Shown: positions 16,426-23,753 of the stretch, piece after piece
Layout: each line of letters starts with the position of its first letter
Numbering within the stretch: position 1 is the stretch's first letter
From: a virus
Length of the DNA stretch: 54,309 bases
Virus record (IMG/VR): IMGVR_UViG_3300005466_000011
Location: 1-54,309 of that record
Reading direction: 5' to 3' (one strand)
The notes under the pieces: generated by a model
Seen by the model: only the letters and a program-made list of their open reading frames with translations
Told to the model about the DNA's origin: nothing
The model's database searches: none
Position numbers and translations under genes: made by a program

Positions 16426-16712
16426 AATATGCAAACCTCACGGCCGCGCAGCTTGCCAAACTCATCAAGCGCCGGCCGATGCAAGATCACGCGGCCGCCC
16501 ACGTTTGGGCGGAGCGCATCGAATCTGATAAGCAGCGTTGCGCGCTCCCGAAAAAAGAACAGCGAAGATTAGGCTTACTCCCTCCCGTCAATGGAAACTC
16601 AATACACAATGGAAAAGGGCCCGGGTTACAAAATGCCGTTTCTGGAGCCTCAGCCTCAAAGAACGATCCGGCCGCTCACTGCCCAAGTCCTGCTCCAAAT
16701 CCTGCCGCATAA
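16422..16712 (+). CDS. Small hypothetical protein overlapping groES-like gene, 96 aa
   Basis: The GTG start overlaps the scaffold stop (GTGA). The first 55 residues look protein-like (TAAQLAKLIKRRPMQDHAAA, then a QRCALPKKEQRRLG stretch). The last 40 are low-complexity and lie on top of the co-chaperonin start in another frame (122 shared bases). Either the overlap is real or the co-chaperonin starts later (ATG 16609 or 16633). No family is recognised. Confidence 0.45.
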   Translation: MKYANLTAAQLAKLIKRRPMQDHAAAHVWAERIESDKQRCALPKKEQRRLGLLPPVNGNSIHNGKGPGLQNAVSGASASKNDPAAHCPSPAPNPAA

Positions 16713-17046
16713 GGAAACGACTGACTCAGGGCTGTTTCTGCCGGATATCGCGCACAACCGGCAACAGGGCGAGAAAGAGAAACCGGCTCATGCTCTGGTG
16801 ATCGCCGTTGGGCCCTGGCGCAAAGCCAAAAACGGATATTCCATCCTCCCTGAGATTAAGCCTGGAGACAAAGTTTTGGTGTCGTTTTACGCCGGTCACA
16901 AGCTCACGCGCTCAATCGGATCCCGCCTGCGCCTGTGCTCCATCGATGACGTCCTTGCCGTCCTGCAGCCTCAGACCAAAGCGGAAAGATTGGATGCGAA
17001 CCGGGAGGCGATCCTCGATGCCGTTTTTGCGCCGCTTGAAAAATAG
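16591..17046 (+). CDS. GroES-like co-chaperonin (Cpn10 family)
   Basis: This protein has up to 151 residues; ATG 16591, 16609 or 16633 are possible starts. The Cpn10 pattern is clear: LTAQVLLQILPHKETTDSGL near the N-terminus (mobile-loop position), then LFLPD, ALVIAVGPW, IKPGDKVLVSFYAG and a final DDVLAVL strand. GroES caps GroEL during folding. Phage versions such as T4 gp31 and CocO adapt host GroEL to fold large capsid proteins. No GroEL gene is present, so it would work with the host chaperonin. Its place between scaffold and capsid genes fits that role. Confidence 0.85.
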   Translation: METQYTMEKGPGYKMPFLEPQPQRTIRPLTAQVLLQILPHKETTDSGLFLPDIAHNRQQGEKEKPAHALVIAVGPWRKAKNGYSILPEIKPGDKVLVSFYAGHKLTRSIGSRLRLCSIDDVLAVLQPQTKAERLDANREAILDAVFAPLEK

Positions 17047-17246
17047 CTCTTGACCCTCTCTCCCACTCGAGAGTATTGCTACCCGCGATCAGTGAATTGC
17101 GCGAGCCCCGGTCACTCGCAAGTCCAGTGCGACTCAGGACTCTAAAAAAGCAGCCGCTAAGCTCCCACCGGGAGTCACCCGCCTGATAGGACGGAGAGTT
17201 AAGCAAACGTCCGTTAACCTTTAACGTCCGATCAAAATTTTAGTTT
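17047..17246 (+). promoter_or_regulatory. 200-bp leader before capsid gene with repeats
   Basis: No gene fits here. The stretch has a TTGACC hexamer at 17051 followed 18 bases later by TATTGC (a weak promoter match). It also has a small hairpin CTCCC-ACC-GGGAG (17162-17174), a direct repeat AACGTCCG at 17206 and 17223, and the inverted pair GTTAA-CCT-TTAAC between them (17213-17225). An A/T-rich stretch leads to the capsid start without a Shine-Dalgarno. It is probably a promoter or mRNA leader for strong capsid expression. Confidence 0.4.
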
Positions 17247-18794
17247 ATGGCACTTAGTTGCAAGCAGTTCACGGATTACCTGAGCCGGAAATCCGAACAC
17301 CTTGACGATAACATTATCCTTTCGATGCACCCGATCGACACTTGGATCGGGCACGTTTCGATCGGCCGCTTTGCGGCAGAGGATGGCGTTGAACACACTT
17401 TCGATCGTTTCGAGAATGTTTTCCCTGATCTCCGCGGAGCCTGGGAGGACGTTTCAGCCGGCAGTTGCATTGGCCAGCCTTGCGACCCGTCGACCACAAA
17501 GATCGGCTTGGGCTTCACCCGAGACAGCTACAAGCTGCAGCGCAAGTCCTACGAAACCGATCTCTTCTGTTTCGACCAGATTCTTTCCGCCGATCGCGCC
17601 AAGCAACAGTTTGCCCACGTTATCAGGGTTAACCGGCGCGCCTCTTCGCTGATCACCTCGCACCGGTTCCGGACGGAGGCGATTCGCATCGCCAAATACA
17701 AATGGGCGACGGCCAACAATACGCTGGTTCCCATTACCGCGACCTGGGACAGCACTATGACCTTTTTGACGGTTTCCACCTTGCCCACCAGCAAGATCAC
17801 CGCACGCCACCTGCAACGGCGCGTGCAGCCTCAGATCCGCGAAGGCGCGCTCTCTGAGGATATCAATCGTTCCGTTCAACCCATGCTCGAGTTTGTAACC
17901 GATATGGATGAAGTCTGGAACATGGTTGAGGGCAACCCCGAGCTCACGGACCATTGGCGCTTCACGGACTTTGCCGACGCTGAGAAGTATCACAAATACG
18001 GCTGGGTTGGGAAGCTGGGCAACTATGGTTTGCGCGCTGATTGGACTTCGCTCCGGTTCAACGTGTATTCGCAGAATGCGGACGGTACTACGACCCTGCA
18101 GATCGTCTACCCGTACACCAATGTGTCAGCCACGGAAGGCATCAAAGAAGTTGTGAATAACGACTACGATAACGCCTATATCCAAGTCGACTTCATTTGG
18201 CACCGCAAAGCGATGACGTCCATGGTGCAGGACACCACGTCGATCAATCCGGAGATGCCTTTCGCCATGCGCGACTTTGCCGGCAAGTGGCAATTCGTGA
18301 TGGATAACCTCACCTGCGGTACGGACGTAAACGGCAACCCGATCGCCGTGAACAACGAGCGCCGCAACAAGGGTAAATTCATCGCTGATTGGCGCTTTGC
18401 CACTCAGGCGGAATACCCTGAGCTCGCAGAAGCATTTTTTCACCTGCGCGAGCCGGCTTGCGTTGTGGACGTGCCCACCTGCAGCAGCGGCTCATACCCT
18501 GCGCAGAGCTACTCGAGCGCAAACGCTACCTGCCCCTCGAGCTCTACGGTCCTCACCTTTACGCCAGTGGCCAGCGGCTCCGGCGACTACGATATTCCGC
18601 AGGACTCGATCCTGTGCAACGGGTTGAACATCTTCAATCCGCGCATCTACGGCGTAAGCACCCTGGCGCTGCTCGTTGCCTCGCTAAACACCAATCTCTC
18701 AGCAATGGGAACTTGGGCTGTCGCCAGCGCGACTACGATCACCCTCACCGGGGCGGTTTGCACCTCCGTCAATATCCCCTGGACGGTTGACTAA
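17247..18794 (+). CDS. Major capsid protein (candidate)
   Basis: This 515-residue protein lies after scaffold and co-chaperonin genes, has its own 200-bp leader and is followed by two strong hairpins, all typical of the capsid gene. It is rich in aromatic residues and short strands. A central FRTEAIRIAKYKWATANN helix and a later QVDFIWHRKAMTSMVQDTTS segment resemble capsid shell domains in feel only. The last 100 residues are Ser/Thr/Cys-rich and look like an added surface domain (after CVVDVPTCSSG at about 407). The call rests mostly on gene order. Confidence 0.7.
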   Translation: MALSCKQFTDYLSRKSEHLDDNIILSMHPIDTWIGHVSIGRFAAEDGVEHTFDRFENVFPDLRGAWEDVSAGSCIGQPCDPSTTKIGLGFTRDSYKLQRKSYETDLFCFDQILSADRAKQQFAHVIRVNRRASSLITSHRFRTEAIRIAKYKWATANNTLVPITATWDSTMTFLTVSTLPTSKITARHLQRRVQPQIREGALSEDINRSVQPMLEFVTDMDEVWNMVEGNPELTDHWRFTDFADAEKYHKYGWVGKLGNYGLRADWTSLRFNVYSQNADGTTTLQIVYPYTNVSATEGIKEVVNNDYDNAYIQVDFIWHRKAMTSMVQDTTSINPEMPFAMRDFAGKWQFVMDNLTCGTDVNGNPIAVNNERRNKGKFIADWRFATQAEYPELAEAFFHLREPACVVDVPTCSSGSYPAQSYSSANATCPSSSTVLTFTPVASGSGDYDIPQDSILCNGLNIFNPRIYGVSTLALLVASLNTNLSAMGTWAVASATTITLTGAVCTSVNIPWTVD

Positions 18795-18799
18795 ACACT

Positions 18800-18893
18800 T
18801 TCCCCACTTGCTGGCGGTAAGAGCGTGCCAGTGAGTGGGGAATGTTGGGTTGGAGTGGCGCGGCTCCCCTAACTCGGGAAGTGGGGGAGCCGC
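18800..18893 (+). terminator. Two strong hairpins after capsid gene
   Basis: The first hairpin pairs TTCCCCACT (18800-18808) with AGTGGGGAA (18834-18842) and has an inner CTGGC/GCCAG stem. The second pairs GCGGCTCCCC (18860-18869) with GGGGAGCCGC (18884-18893), ten perfect pairs. Neither is followed by a run of T, so they may stabilise the capsid mRNA or reduce read-through rather than act as full intrinsic terminators. Confidence 0.6.
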
Positions 18894-18917
18894 ATCCCCT
18901 CTCGAAAGTAAATCCTT

Positions 18918-19256
18918 ATGAAAGACACAGAGACGATGGACGAAGGGATGGACTCGCTTTATGGCGACGAAAAACCGGCCGCTAAAAGCAGCACCCCCGA
19001 AACGATCGACGAAAAGGAGCGGGAGGAAAACGCCGATACGGATATTCTCAAAACTGCGGTCCTTCAAACGGGCCCTGATGACAAAGTTGAGCCAGGGGAT
19101 ACGCGCACGGTTAAAGTGCTCGAGGTTTACGGCGAGACTTGCAAAGTCATGTGCGCGCCAAAGGAAAAGGACACCCCTGAGGAGGAGGCGAGCCCCAACG
19201 AAGAAATCGATTCCATGAGCGCCGCTCACGATGAAGCGGGAGGCGCGCAGTATTAG
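18918..19256 (+). CDS. Acidic hypothetical protein, 112 aa
   Basis: The protein is highly acidic, with many Glu, Asp, Lys and Thr residues and no hydrophobic core in the first 45 residues (likely disordered). A short beta-like section follows (DTRTVKVLEVYGETCKVMC), then another acidic tail. It sits between capsid and cysteine-repeat tail genes. It may be a minor virion or capsid-associated factor. No family is recognised. Confidence 0.65.
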   Translation: MKDTETMDEGMDSLYGDEKPAAKSSTPETIDEKEREENADTDILKTAVLQTGPDDKVEPGDTRTVKVLEVYGETCKVMCAPKEKDTPEEEASPNEEIDSMSAAHDEAGGAQY

Positions 19257-19289
19257 TGTCAGTTAATCCGAAAATCTGAGACATAAAAT

Positions 19290-19667
19290 ATGAGCTTAGC
19301 AAATTGTAACCTGAGCACACTGCAGACGGCCGCGAAGTGCTACGACTGTCTGAGCGCCACTGAAAAGCAGGCGCTAAAAGTGCGGTTCATGGCGGAGTTG
19401 TACAAAAAAGTCAGCGGCGTAGACCTGACAAACATCAATACCCTCAAGCGCACCGTTGCTTGCATCGGGTGCGAGCCAGATTTCACCCTGGGCTCAATGG
19501 AGGTGGCTCTGTGGAAGAATGCGGCGGAAGTCGCCGGAGTTTCCATCCCGGCTACCATCCAAGCGCAGCGCGCTTTGATCTCCTGCGTTCCTTGCGGAGA
19601 GCAAAAATGGGCTCGAGCAGCAGAGGTTTATCTGCTCTGCCAACTCAGCCGGCGCACCATCAGCTAA
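19290..19667 (+). CDS. CxxC-repeat structural protein, 125 aa
   Basis: The protein is built of three similar units, each with a CxxC pair followed by a helix: KCYDCLSATEKQALKVRFM, ACIGCEPDFTLGSMEVALW and SCVPCGEQKWARAAEVYLL. The same unit recurs in the N-terminal third of the next protein (YLL after the helix is characteristic). I recall similar cysteine-helix units in tail-fibre-type genes of metagenomic phages, without known function. Metal binding or redox-sensitive packing is possible. It probably is a virion component near the receptor-binding protein. Confidence 0.7.
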   Translation: MSLANCNLSTLQTAAKCYDCLSATEKQALKVRFMAELYKKVSGVDLTNINTLKRTVACIGCEPDFTLGSMEVALWKNAAEVAGVSIPATIQAQRALISCVPCGEQKWARAAEVYLLCQLSRRTIS

Positions 19668-19676
19668 GGTTAGTCC

Positions 19677-22166
19677 ATGGCTACCTGCTCGCCTCAGGCT
19701 TTGCCTCGAGAGTCGACGTGCTTTCATTGCATCCCCCCGCTTGAAAAGCACGTCCTCAAACTCTATTTGCTGAACCTGCAGGTTGGCACACTCACGGCGC
19801 GGCAACTCTCCGTAGGGGCTACGCCTTTCCGGCCGATCTCGGGGCATCTCGCCCTGGCGGCCAAGGTTTACCTGCTGATGAGGATCAACGGGCTCTCTTT
19901 GTCCCCGAGCGCACTCGAGGCGAGCGCCGCCTGTTACCAGTGCATCCCTAACAGCGCTCGCCTTGACGTCGAAACGTATCTCCTGGCGGTAAACGCTGGC
20001 GGTTCCCTGGATCCGGCGACGCTCACCAGCCAGATCGGCCCTTACAAATCCCTGTTTCCGATTCGTGATCAAGTTGAGCTTTACCTGCTCAACATTTTGG
20101 CCGGGACTCTATCGATCGCGGCGATCGTGGCTGGCGCGAAATGCCTTACCTGCCTGAGCACCGGCCGCCTCGAGGAGATTTACATCAAGCTCCTGTGTAT
20201 GGGAACTGGCTGCGTGGACATTCCCGAATTGCTGGTGCCTGTGATCACGGGAATTTACGAGGCGCTCGAGCTCATCGCTCTAAACATCACTTTCCCTAAG
20301 GTGTGTTGCTCGCCAAGCGGATACCGGATCATCGCTCAAAACGGGCTCACGCTGCAGACCGGTACCATTTCGGCCGCGCACGCCGGGGAGCTCAATTACA
20401 CGCTGCTCAATGTCGACGTAACCGGGATCCTACTGCCTTACACCAGCCTGACCGTTAAGCAGGTTTGCTCTGGCGGCACACTCAGCGGCGGATCAAATAG
20501 CGTCGACTTCGATCAGCCTCTGGATCCGGTTGTCGTGGACTGGGCGGCGCGAGTAGTGATCAACGGAGGAGCCATGCCCTCCGTCAATAGCAGGCAGGCA
20601 GCCGATACTTTTGTAACCGCGCTGAGGACGGCCGCGATCTTCAGCAAAATGAAGGCGGTCAACATGGTTGCTCCAGACAACCTGATCGCCGCAGAGACTC
20701 CGCTCATAGTTGGCCCTGGCTTGGATCCCTGGCCCGATGTTGGAGCATCAAATTTCGTTGCTGCGGATCTCTCGCTTTACGGGCTAGCTTGCGACGGCAC
20801 CAAGGCTCTCAATACCGGAGTTGGCGGCACACAGTTGAGCCTCGCCAGCGCAGGACTGACAATCGTTGCCTCGATACTCGATCCAAATCCTACCCTCACG
20901 CTGCGTTACGATATGGGGTATCTGAATGCGGCCGCGCAAGAGTATATGTTTGTGGCGGCAGATCAGAACTCGGGCGGCGTAGTTGGGCACGCAGGCGGCT
21001 CGAGTTTCAGCAGCGGTTTGATCACCAACACCGGAGCGGCTGACTCTTTTGCGGGTTACGTCTCTTACAACCGAACCTCAGCCGTGAGGGCGGATCTGTA
21101 TTGGGCAAATAATGACGTTGCCCACTCCTCGATCGGGAACAACACCAACAATCAGACTCTCGGGCTCAGCGCAGCGCCGATTTATTTCGGAGCCGTGCGC
21201 GACTCATCCGGAGGGGCAATCCCGTACTACAGCAAGAACACACTCTCTTTTGCAGCGGTTCACGACGGGTTGACGGCCGCGGAGTCACTAGCCTTTTTCA
21301 ATGCGGTAAACGCGCTACGGACAAGCTTCGGCGGAGGCTGGGGGGACATTGGCGATTCTTACGTTGGTAGTTGGTCAAACCGGATCGTAGCGGCCGGAGG
21401 CGTAACACCAGGGGCAGCCAGCAAGAGCGCCGTTCATACCCTGGCCACGGACCTTTGGTCTGCAGGCATCATCAGAAAGATTTTGCACGCTATCCCGTTG
21501 GTTTCTGACAGCCTGATCGCGGCCATTACCCCTATCTTTTACAACGGGGTAGGAAATGCCTCCTGGGCCAATACCAATTTCATCCTCGCAGATCTCACAG
21601 CCAACGGGCTCCTGGGAGCAGCTACCAAGTTTCTAAATACTGGCTTTATCCCCAATGCTTCCGGCGCTGGCTTAACTGATGGCAGCGCCGGCTTGATCGT
21701 TTACACGCACACCAATAACGCAGTTGGGGTGCAGCATGAGAGCGGAGTTTATTGGGCTGCCTTCCAATCCTTCTTTGGGTTGCTCACGGATTACAATGCC
21801 GGCAACACAGAGGGCGCAGCCTGGATGTACAGCGGAAACGACAATATCAGCACGGTCACCCCTGCCAGCTTGACCGGTTATTACTCTTTCCAGCGCACGA
21901 CAACTTCACGCGCTGATATCTACTTTGCGCGCTCGAACGTGGCGCACTCATCGATCGCCAACTCAGTTGGGCTGATCAGTGGCACTGCTGCGGACAAAGC
22001 CCTTTTCGCTTTTGGTGCCAATAACAACGGCGGAGGCGTTACCGGAGAATCACTCAAGCGCCTCTCTTTCATCGCGATCACCACGGGGCTTTCATCAGCA
22101 GAATCAGCTTTGGCTTACACCGCGATTCAAGCTTTCCGGACGGCCCTGGGCGGCGGGTTTGTATAA
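19677..22166 (+). CDS. Tail fibre or receptor-binding protein with CxxC repeats and duplicated C-terminal module
   Basis: Residues 1-200 of 829 hold further CxxC-helix-YLL units (TCFHCIPPLEKHVLKLYLL, CYQCIPNSARLDVETYLLA, KCLTCLSTGRLEEIYIKLL). Residues about 200-280 are beta-rich. Residues about 288-555 and 556-829 are two copies of a module, each starting with R-x-V-x-x-GG-x-x-P, containing DNLIAAETP or DSLIAAITP, a FVAADLSLYGL or FILADLTANGL strand and an NDVAHSSI or SNVAHSSI turn, and ending in FRT-x-x-GGG. The repeats resemble lectin-like surface modules. Size and position fit a receptor-binding fibre. Confidence 0.75.
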   Translation: MATCSPQALPRESTCFHCIPPLEKHVLKLYLLNLQVGTLTARQLSVGATPFRPISGHLALAAKVYLLMRINGLSLSPSALEASAACYQCIPNSARLDVETYLLAVNAGGSLDPATLTSQIGPYKSLFPIRDQVELYLLNILAGTLSIAAIVAGAKCLTCLSTGRLEEIYIKLLCMGTGCVDIPELLVPVITGIYEALELIALNITFPKVCCSPSGYRIIAQNGLTLQTGTISAAHAGELNYTLLNVDVTGILLPYTSLTVKQVCSGGTLSGGSNSVDFDQPLDPVVVDWAARVVINGGAMPSVNSRQAADTFVTALRTAAIFSKMKAVNMVAPDNLIAAETPLIVGPGLDPWPDVGASNFVAADLSLYGLACDGTKALNTGVGGTQLSLASAGLTIVASILDPNPTLTLRYDMGYLNAAAQEYMFVAADQNSGGVVGHAGGSSFSSGLITNTGAADSFAGYVSYNRTSAVRADLYWANNDVAHSSIGNNTNNQTLGLSAAPIYFGAVRDSSGGAIPYYSKNTLSFAAVHDGLTAAESLAFFNAVNALRTSFGGGWGDIGDSYVGSWSNRIVAAGGVTPGAASKSAVHTLATDLWSAGIIRKILHAIPLVSDSLIAAITPIFYNGVGNASWANTNFILADLTANGLLGAATKFLNTGFIPNASGAGLTDGSAGLIVYTHTNNAVGVQHESGVYWAAFQSFFGLLTDYNAGNTEGAAWMYSGNDNISTVTPASLTGYYSFQRTTTSRADIYFARSNVAHSSIANSVGLISGTAADKALFAFGANNNGGGVTGESLKRLSFIAITTGLSSAESALAYTAIQAFRTALGGGFV

Positions 22167-22214
22167 GGTCAATACCTGAGGAGCAAATAATCAGAATGAG
22201 CGTAAAATTCGAGA

Positions 22215-22307
22215 ATGACTCAATGGCACAACGAAATGCTGACGCTGATCTTTTGGCTCCGGCTGGGGGCTATTGTGATCACTGCGTTCTTCATCGTATT
22301 TCCGTAA
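22215..22307 (+). CDS. Tiny single-TM peptide, 30 aa (candidate)
   Basis: The frame from ATG 22215 to TAA 22307 encodes MTQWHNEMLTLIFWLRLGA and a further hydrophobic stretch ending FFIVFP: one clear membrane segment. It is the first of four consecutive small membrane or lysis-type genes. A competing frame from ATG 22196, which has GAGGAG upstream, encodes a non-hydrophobic 47-residue product and could instead act as a leader. Confidence 0.45.
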   Translation: MTQWHNEMLTLIFWLRLGAIVITAFFIVFP

Positions 22308-22328
22308 GGTTCCCTTACTCTTACGCTC

Positions 22329-22625
22329 ATGGCTACTGAGCGTACAAGAGAACTGAGGGAGTGGGCGACTTTCGGGCTGTCGCTCCTTACGCTGATTGGC
22401 ATCCCTTGCGGCTTGCTGATTCTTCGCAATAGTCGCCTCGAAACCCGAGAGGAGATGCGCCTTGGCTACGTCTCGATCGAGGTTTATCACAATGACCTTG
22501 CTCGCCGGGATGCCGAAATTGCGCGGCGCGATGCCGATAACGCAGTAATCAGCGCCAAAATCGATCGCCTTACCATCTCCGTAGCGAGGCTCACAGACGC
22601 GGTTAAGCTCAAGGATCCCCCATGA
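22329..22625 (+). CDS. Membrane-anchored coiled-coil protein, 98 aa
   Basis: One transmembrane helix lies near the N-terminus (TFGLSLLTLIGIPCGLLIL, about 14-32). A charged helical stretch follows with a repeated ARRDA unit (DLARRDAEIARRDADNAVIS) and a coiled-coil tail. This layout is seen in single-TM holin- or spanin-like lysis proteins. Its stop overlaps the next start (ATGA). A lysis role is inferred from topology and position. Confidence 0.6.
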   Translation: MATERTRELREWATFGLSLLTLIGIPCGLLILRNSRLETREEMRLGYVSIEVYHNDLARRDAEIARRDADNAVISAKIDRLTISVARLTDAVKLKDPP

Positions 22626-22933
22626 GCATCCTGGCGGCCGCGCTCCTCATAGGTGCGGTTGCGCTCTGGCTGCTCGATATCGGGATCGCTGCGTGGAAAA
22701 CCGTTAATGAAAGATTTAATGAGAGCAACCTCCGCGGGGATCATCGCTTACCGGATAGCGATCCTGTACGGCTGCCTTTTCTCCGCCAACTCCCTCCTAG
22801 ATGCGTTCATAATCGGATTTCTGAACGTGAGTTGGAGCCAGTTGGACACAACGAGCAAGGCGCTTTTGATAGCGGCGATTGCCAAAAATTGGACAAGCAC
22901 GATGCTCGCTTACTGCTCCAAAGCAGTCGCTAA
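22622..22933 (+). CDS. Small membrane protein, extended frame, 103 aa
   Basis: ATG 22622 overlaps the previous stop. The first 28 residues are a clear membrane segment (SILAAALLIGAVALWLLDIG). After about residue 30 the sequence becomes hydrophilic and unconvincing while another frame (22707-23045) takes over. Either a short membrane protein has lost its natural stop, or the two frames truly overlap for 227 bases, as in embedded lysis genes. Confidence 0.4.
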   Translation: MSILAAALLIGAVALWLLDIGIAAWKTVNERFNESNLRGDHRLPDSDPVRLPFLRQLPPRCVHNRISERELEPVGHNEQGAFDSGDCQKLDKHDARLLLQSSR

Positions 22934-23045
22934 CGCGGCTCGAGGGAGGCTCCCGATGGCTTTGGACACTGGCGACACCCGGGAATTTTCCTTGCGGCAA
23001 ACGACAATCACGGCGCAGACTCCGGCAGAAACGGCAAAAACATGA
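22707..23045 (+). CDS. Holin-like membrane protein, 112 aa
   Basis: The chosen start is ATG 22707 (MKDLMRATSAGIIAYRIAIL). Hydrophobic stretches at about 9-25 (AGIIAYRIAILYGCLFSAN) and 28-40 (LLDAFIIGFLNVS), with a third weaker one (KALLIAAIAKNW), suggest two or three membrane passes. The tail is polar. The stop overlaps the lipoprotein start by 4 bases, which confirms this frame. Topology and the adjacent lipoprotein fit a holin role, but no family is certain. Confidence 0.6.
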   Translation: MKDLMRATSAGIIAYRIAILYGCLFSANSLLDAFIIGFLNVSWSQLDTTSKALLIAAIAKNWTSTMLAYCSKAVANAARGRLPMALDTGDTREFSLRQTTITAQTPAETAKT

Positions 23046-23506
23046 AAAATTTCAAACTGTCCAGATTACTCACTTCCCTCAGTGGCGCGATCACTGGAAT
23101 CGCCTTTGGCTGGCTCATTGCCTCCTGCATTCTTACCGGCTGTGCGACACTGGATCCCAACGCCGATCCGTTTGTGGTCCGCACTGAGCAGGTTCAAAAG
23201 CAGGCTGATGCTACCTTTGATTTCCTCCTGGGCGTGGACAACGCTGATCGCGGTTTCTGGCGCACCAATGCACCGGCTCTGCATAATTTCTGCGAGTACC
23301 TCCGCACGCCGATCGCCGTCTCGCCAACGCACAACTCGCCTCGAATCCTGGCGATTGAGCGCAATGTGCAAGATCTCAAGGTTCAGTACAAAGCCAACCG
23401 GAGCGCCGGCAACTCCAACCTGCTCTATCAAATAAGCTCTGAACTGAGCCTTTTGGTCCTGCAGGGCAACTCATGGTCTAACATCGTTTCGACAACTACT
23501 CACTGA
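23042..23506 (+). CDS. Predicted lipoprotein, 154 aa
   Basis: The N-terminus is basic and hydrophobic with the lipobox LTGCA (cysteine at about residue 34), so the protein is exported and lipid-anchored. The mature part is helical, with the pattern DPNADPFVVRTEQ, then DRGFWRTNAPALHNFCEYLR and LKVQYKANRSAGNSN, which I recall from small lipoproteins next to lysis genes of metagenomic phages. It may act as an outer-membrane lysis factor in a spanin-like role; this is inference. It follows the holin-like gene with a 4-base overlap. Confidence 0.7.
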   Translation: MKNFKLSRLLTSLSGAITGIAFGWLIASCILTGCATLDPNADPFVVRTEQVQKQADATFDFLLGVDNADRGFWRTNAPALHNFCEYLRTPIAVSPTHNSPRILAIERNVQDLKVQYKANRSAGNSNLLYQISSELSLLVLQGNSWSNIVSTTTH

Positions 23507-23511
23507 TCTTT

Positions 23512-23727
23512 ATGGAAGCTGCAGGCTTAATTCAAATTGGACTTCAAGTGCTCCCGTTGGTGACAACCGGAGTCACTGAGTTTATTGCATGGCTCGAGGC
23601 TCTACGCACCAACCTGAGACAATCGGGGGAATGGACTGCGGAGCAGGATGCCGATTTCACCGCAAAGCTCGCGGCGAAAGAAAACGATCCCCGTTACCAG
23701 CAAGATCCGCCGCCTCCGGCCGCCTAA
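23512..23727 (+). CDS. Small conserved phage protein, 71 aa
   Basis: The protein has a hydrophobic helical first half (AAGLIQIGLQVLPLVTTGVT) and a charged second half with WTAEQDADFTAKLAAKENDP, ending in prolines. The pattern is familiar from small proteins encoded after phage lysis lipoproteins. It may be membrane-associated. No function is known. Confidence 0.65.
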   Translation: MEAAGLIQIGLQVLPLVTTGVTEFIAWLEALRTNLRQSGEWTAEQDADFTAKLAAKENDPRYQQDPPPPAA

Positions 23728-23753
23728 TTGCTTCCCGGCAACACTAATGACGC

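Noticed and set aside
17051-17080. Sigma70-like promoter TTGACC / TATTGC
   Set aside because: Spacing is acceptable but the -10 match is poor, so it is mentioned only inside the leader entry.
17085-17160. Possible tRNA-like fold before the capsid gene
   Set aside because: Only one short stem (AGTCC/GGACT) could be formed; no cloverleaf arms, anticodon or T-loop consensus.
22196-22339. 47-codon frame with GAGGAG upstream
   Set aside because: The product is not hydrophobic and it overlaps a better membrane peptide frame at 22215; kept only as a possible leader.
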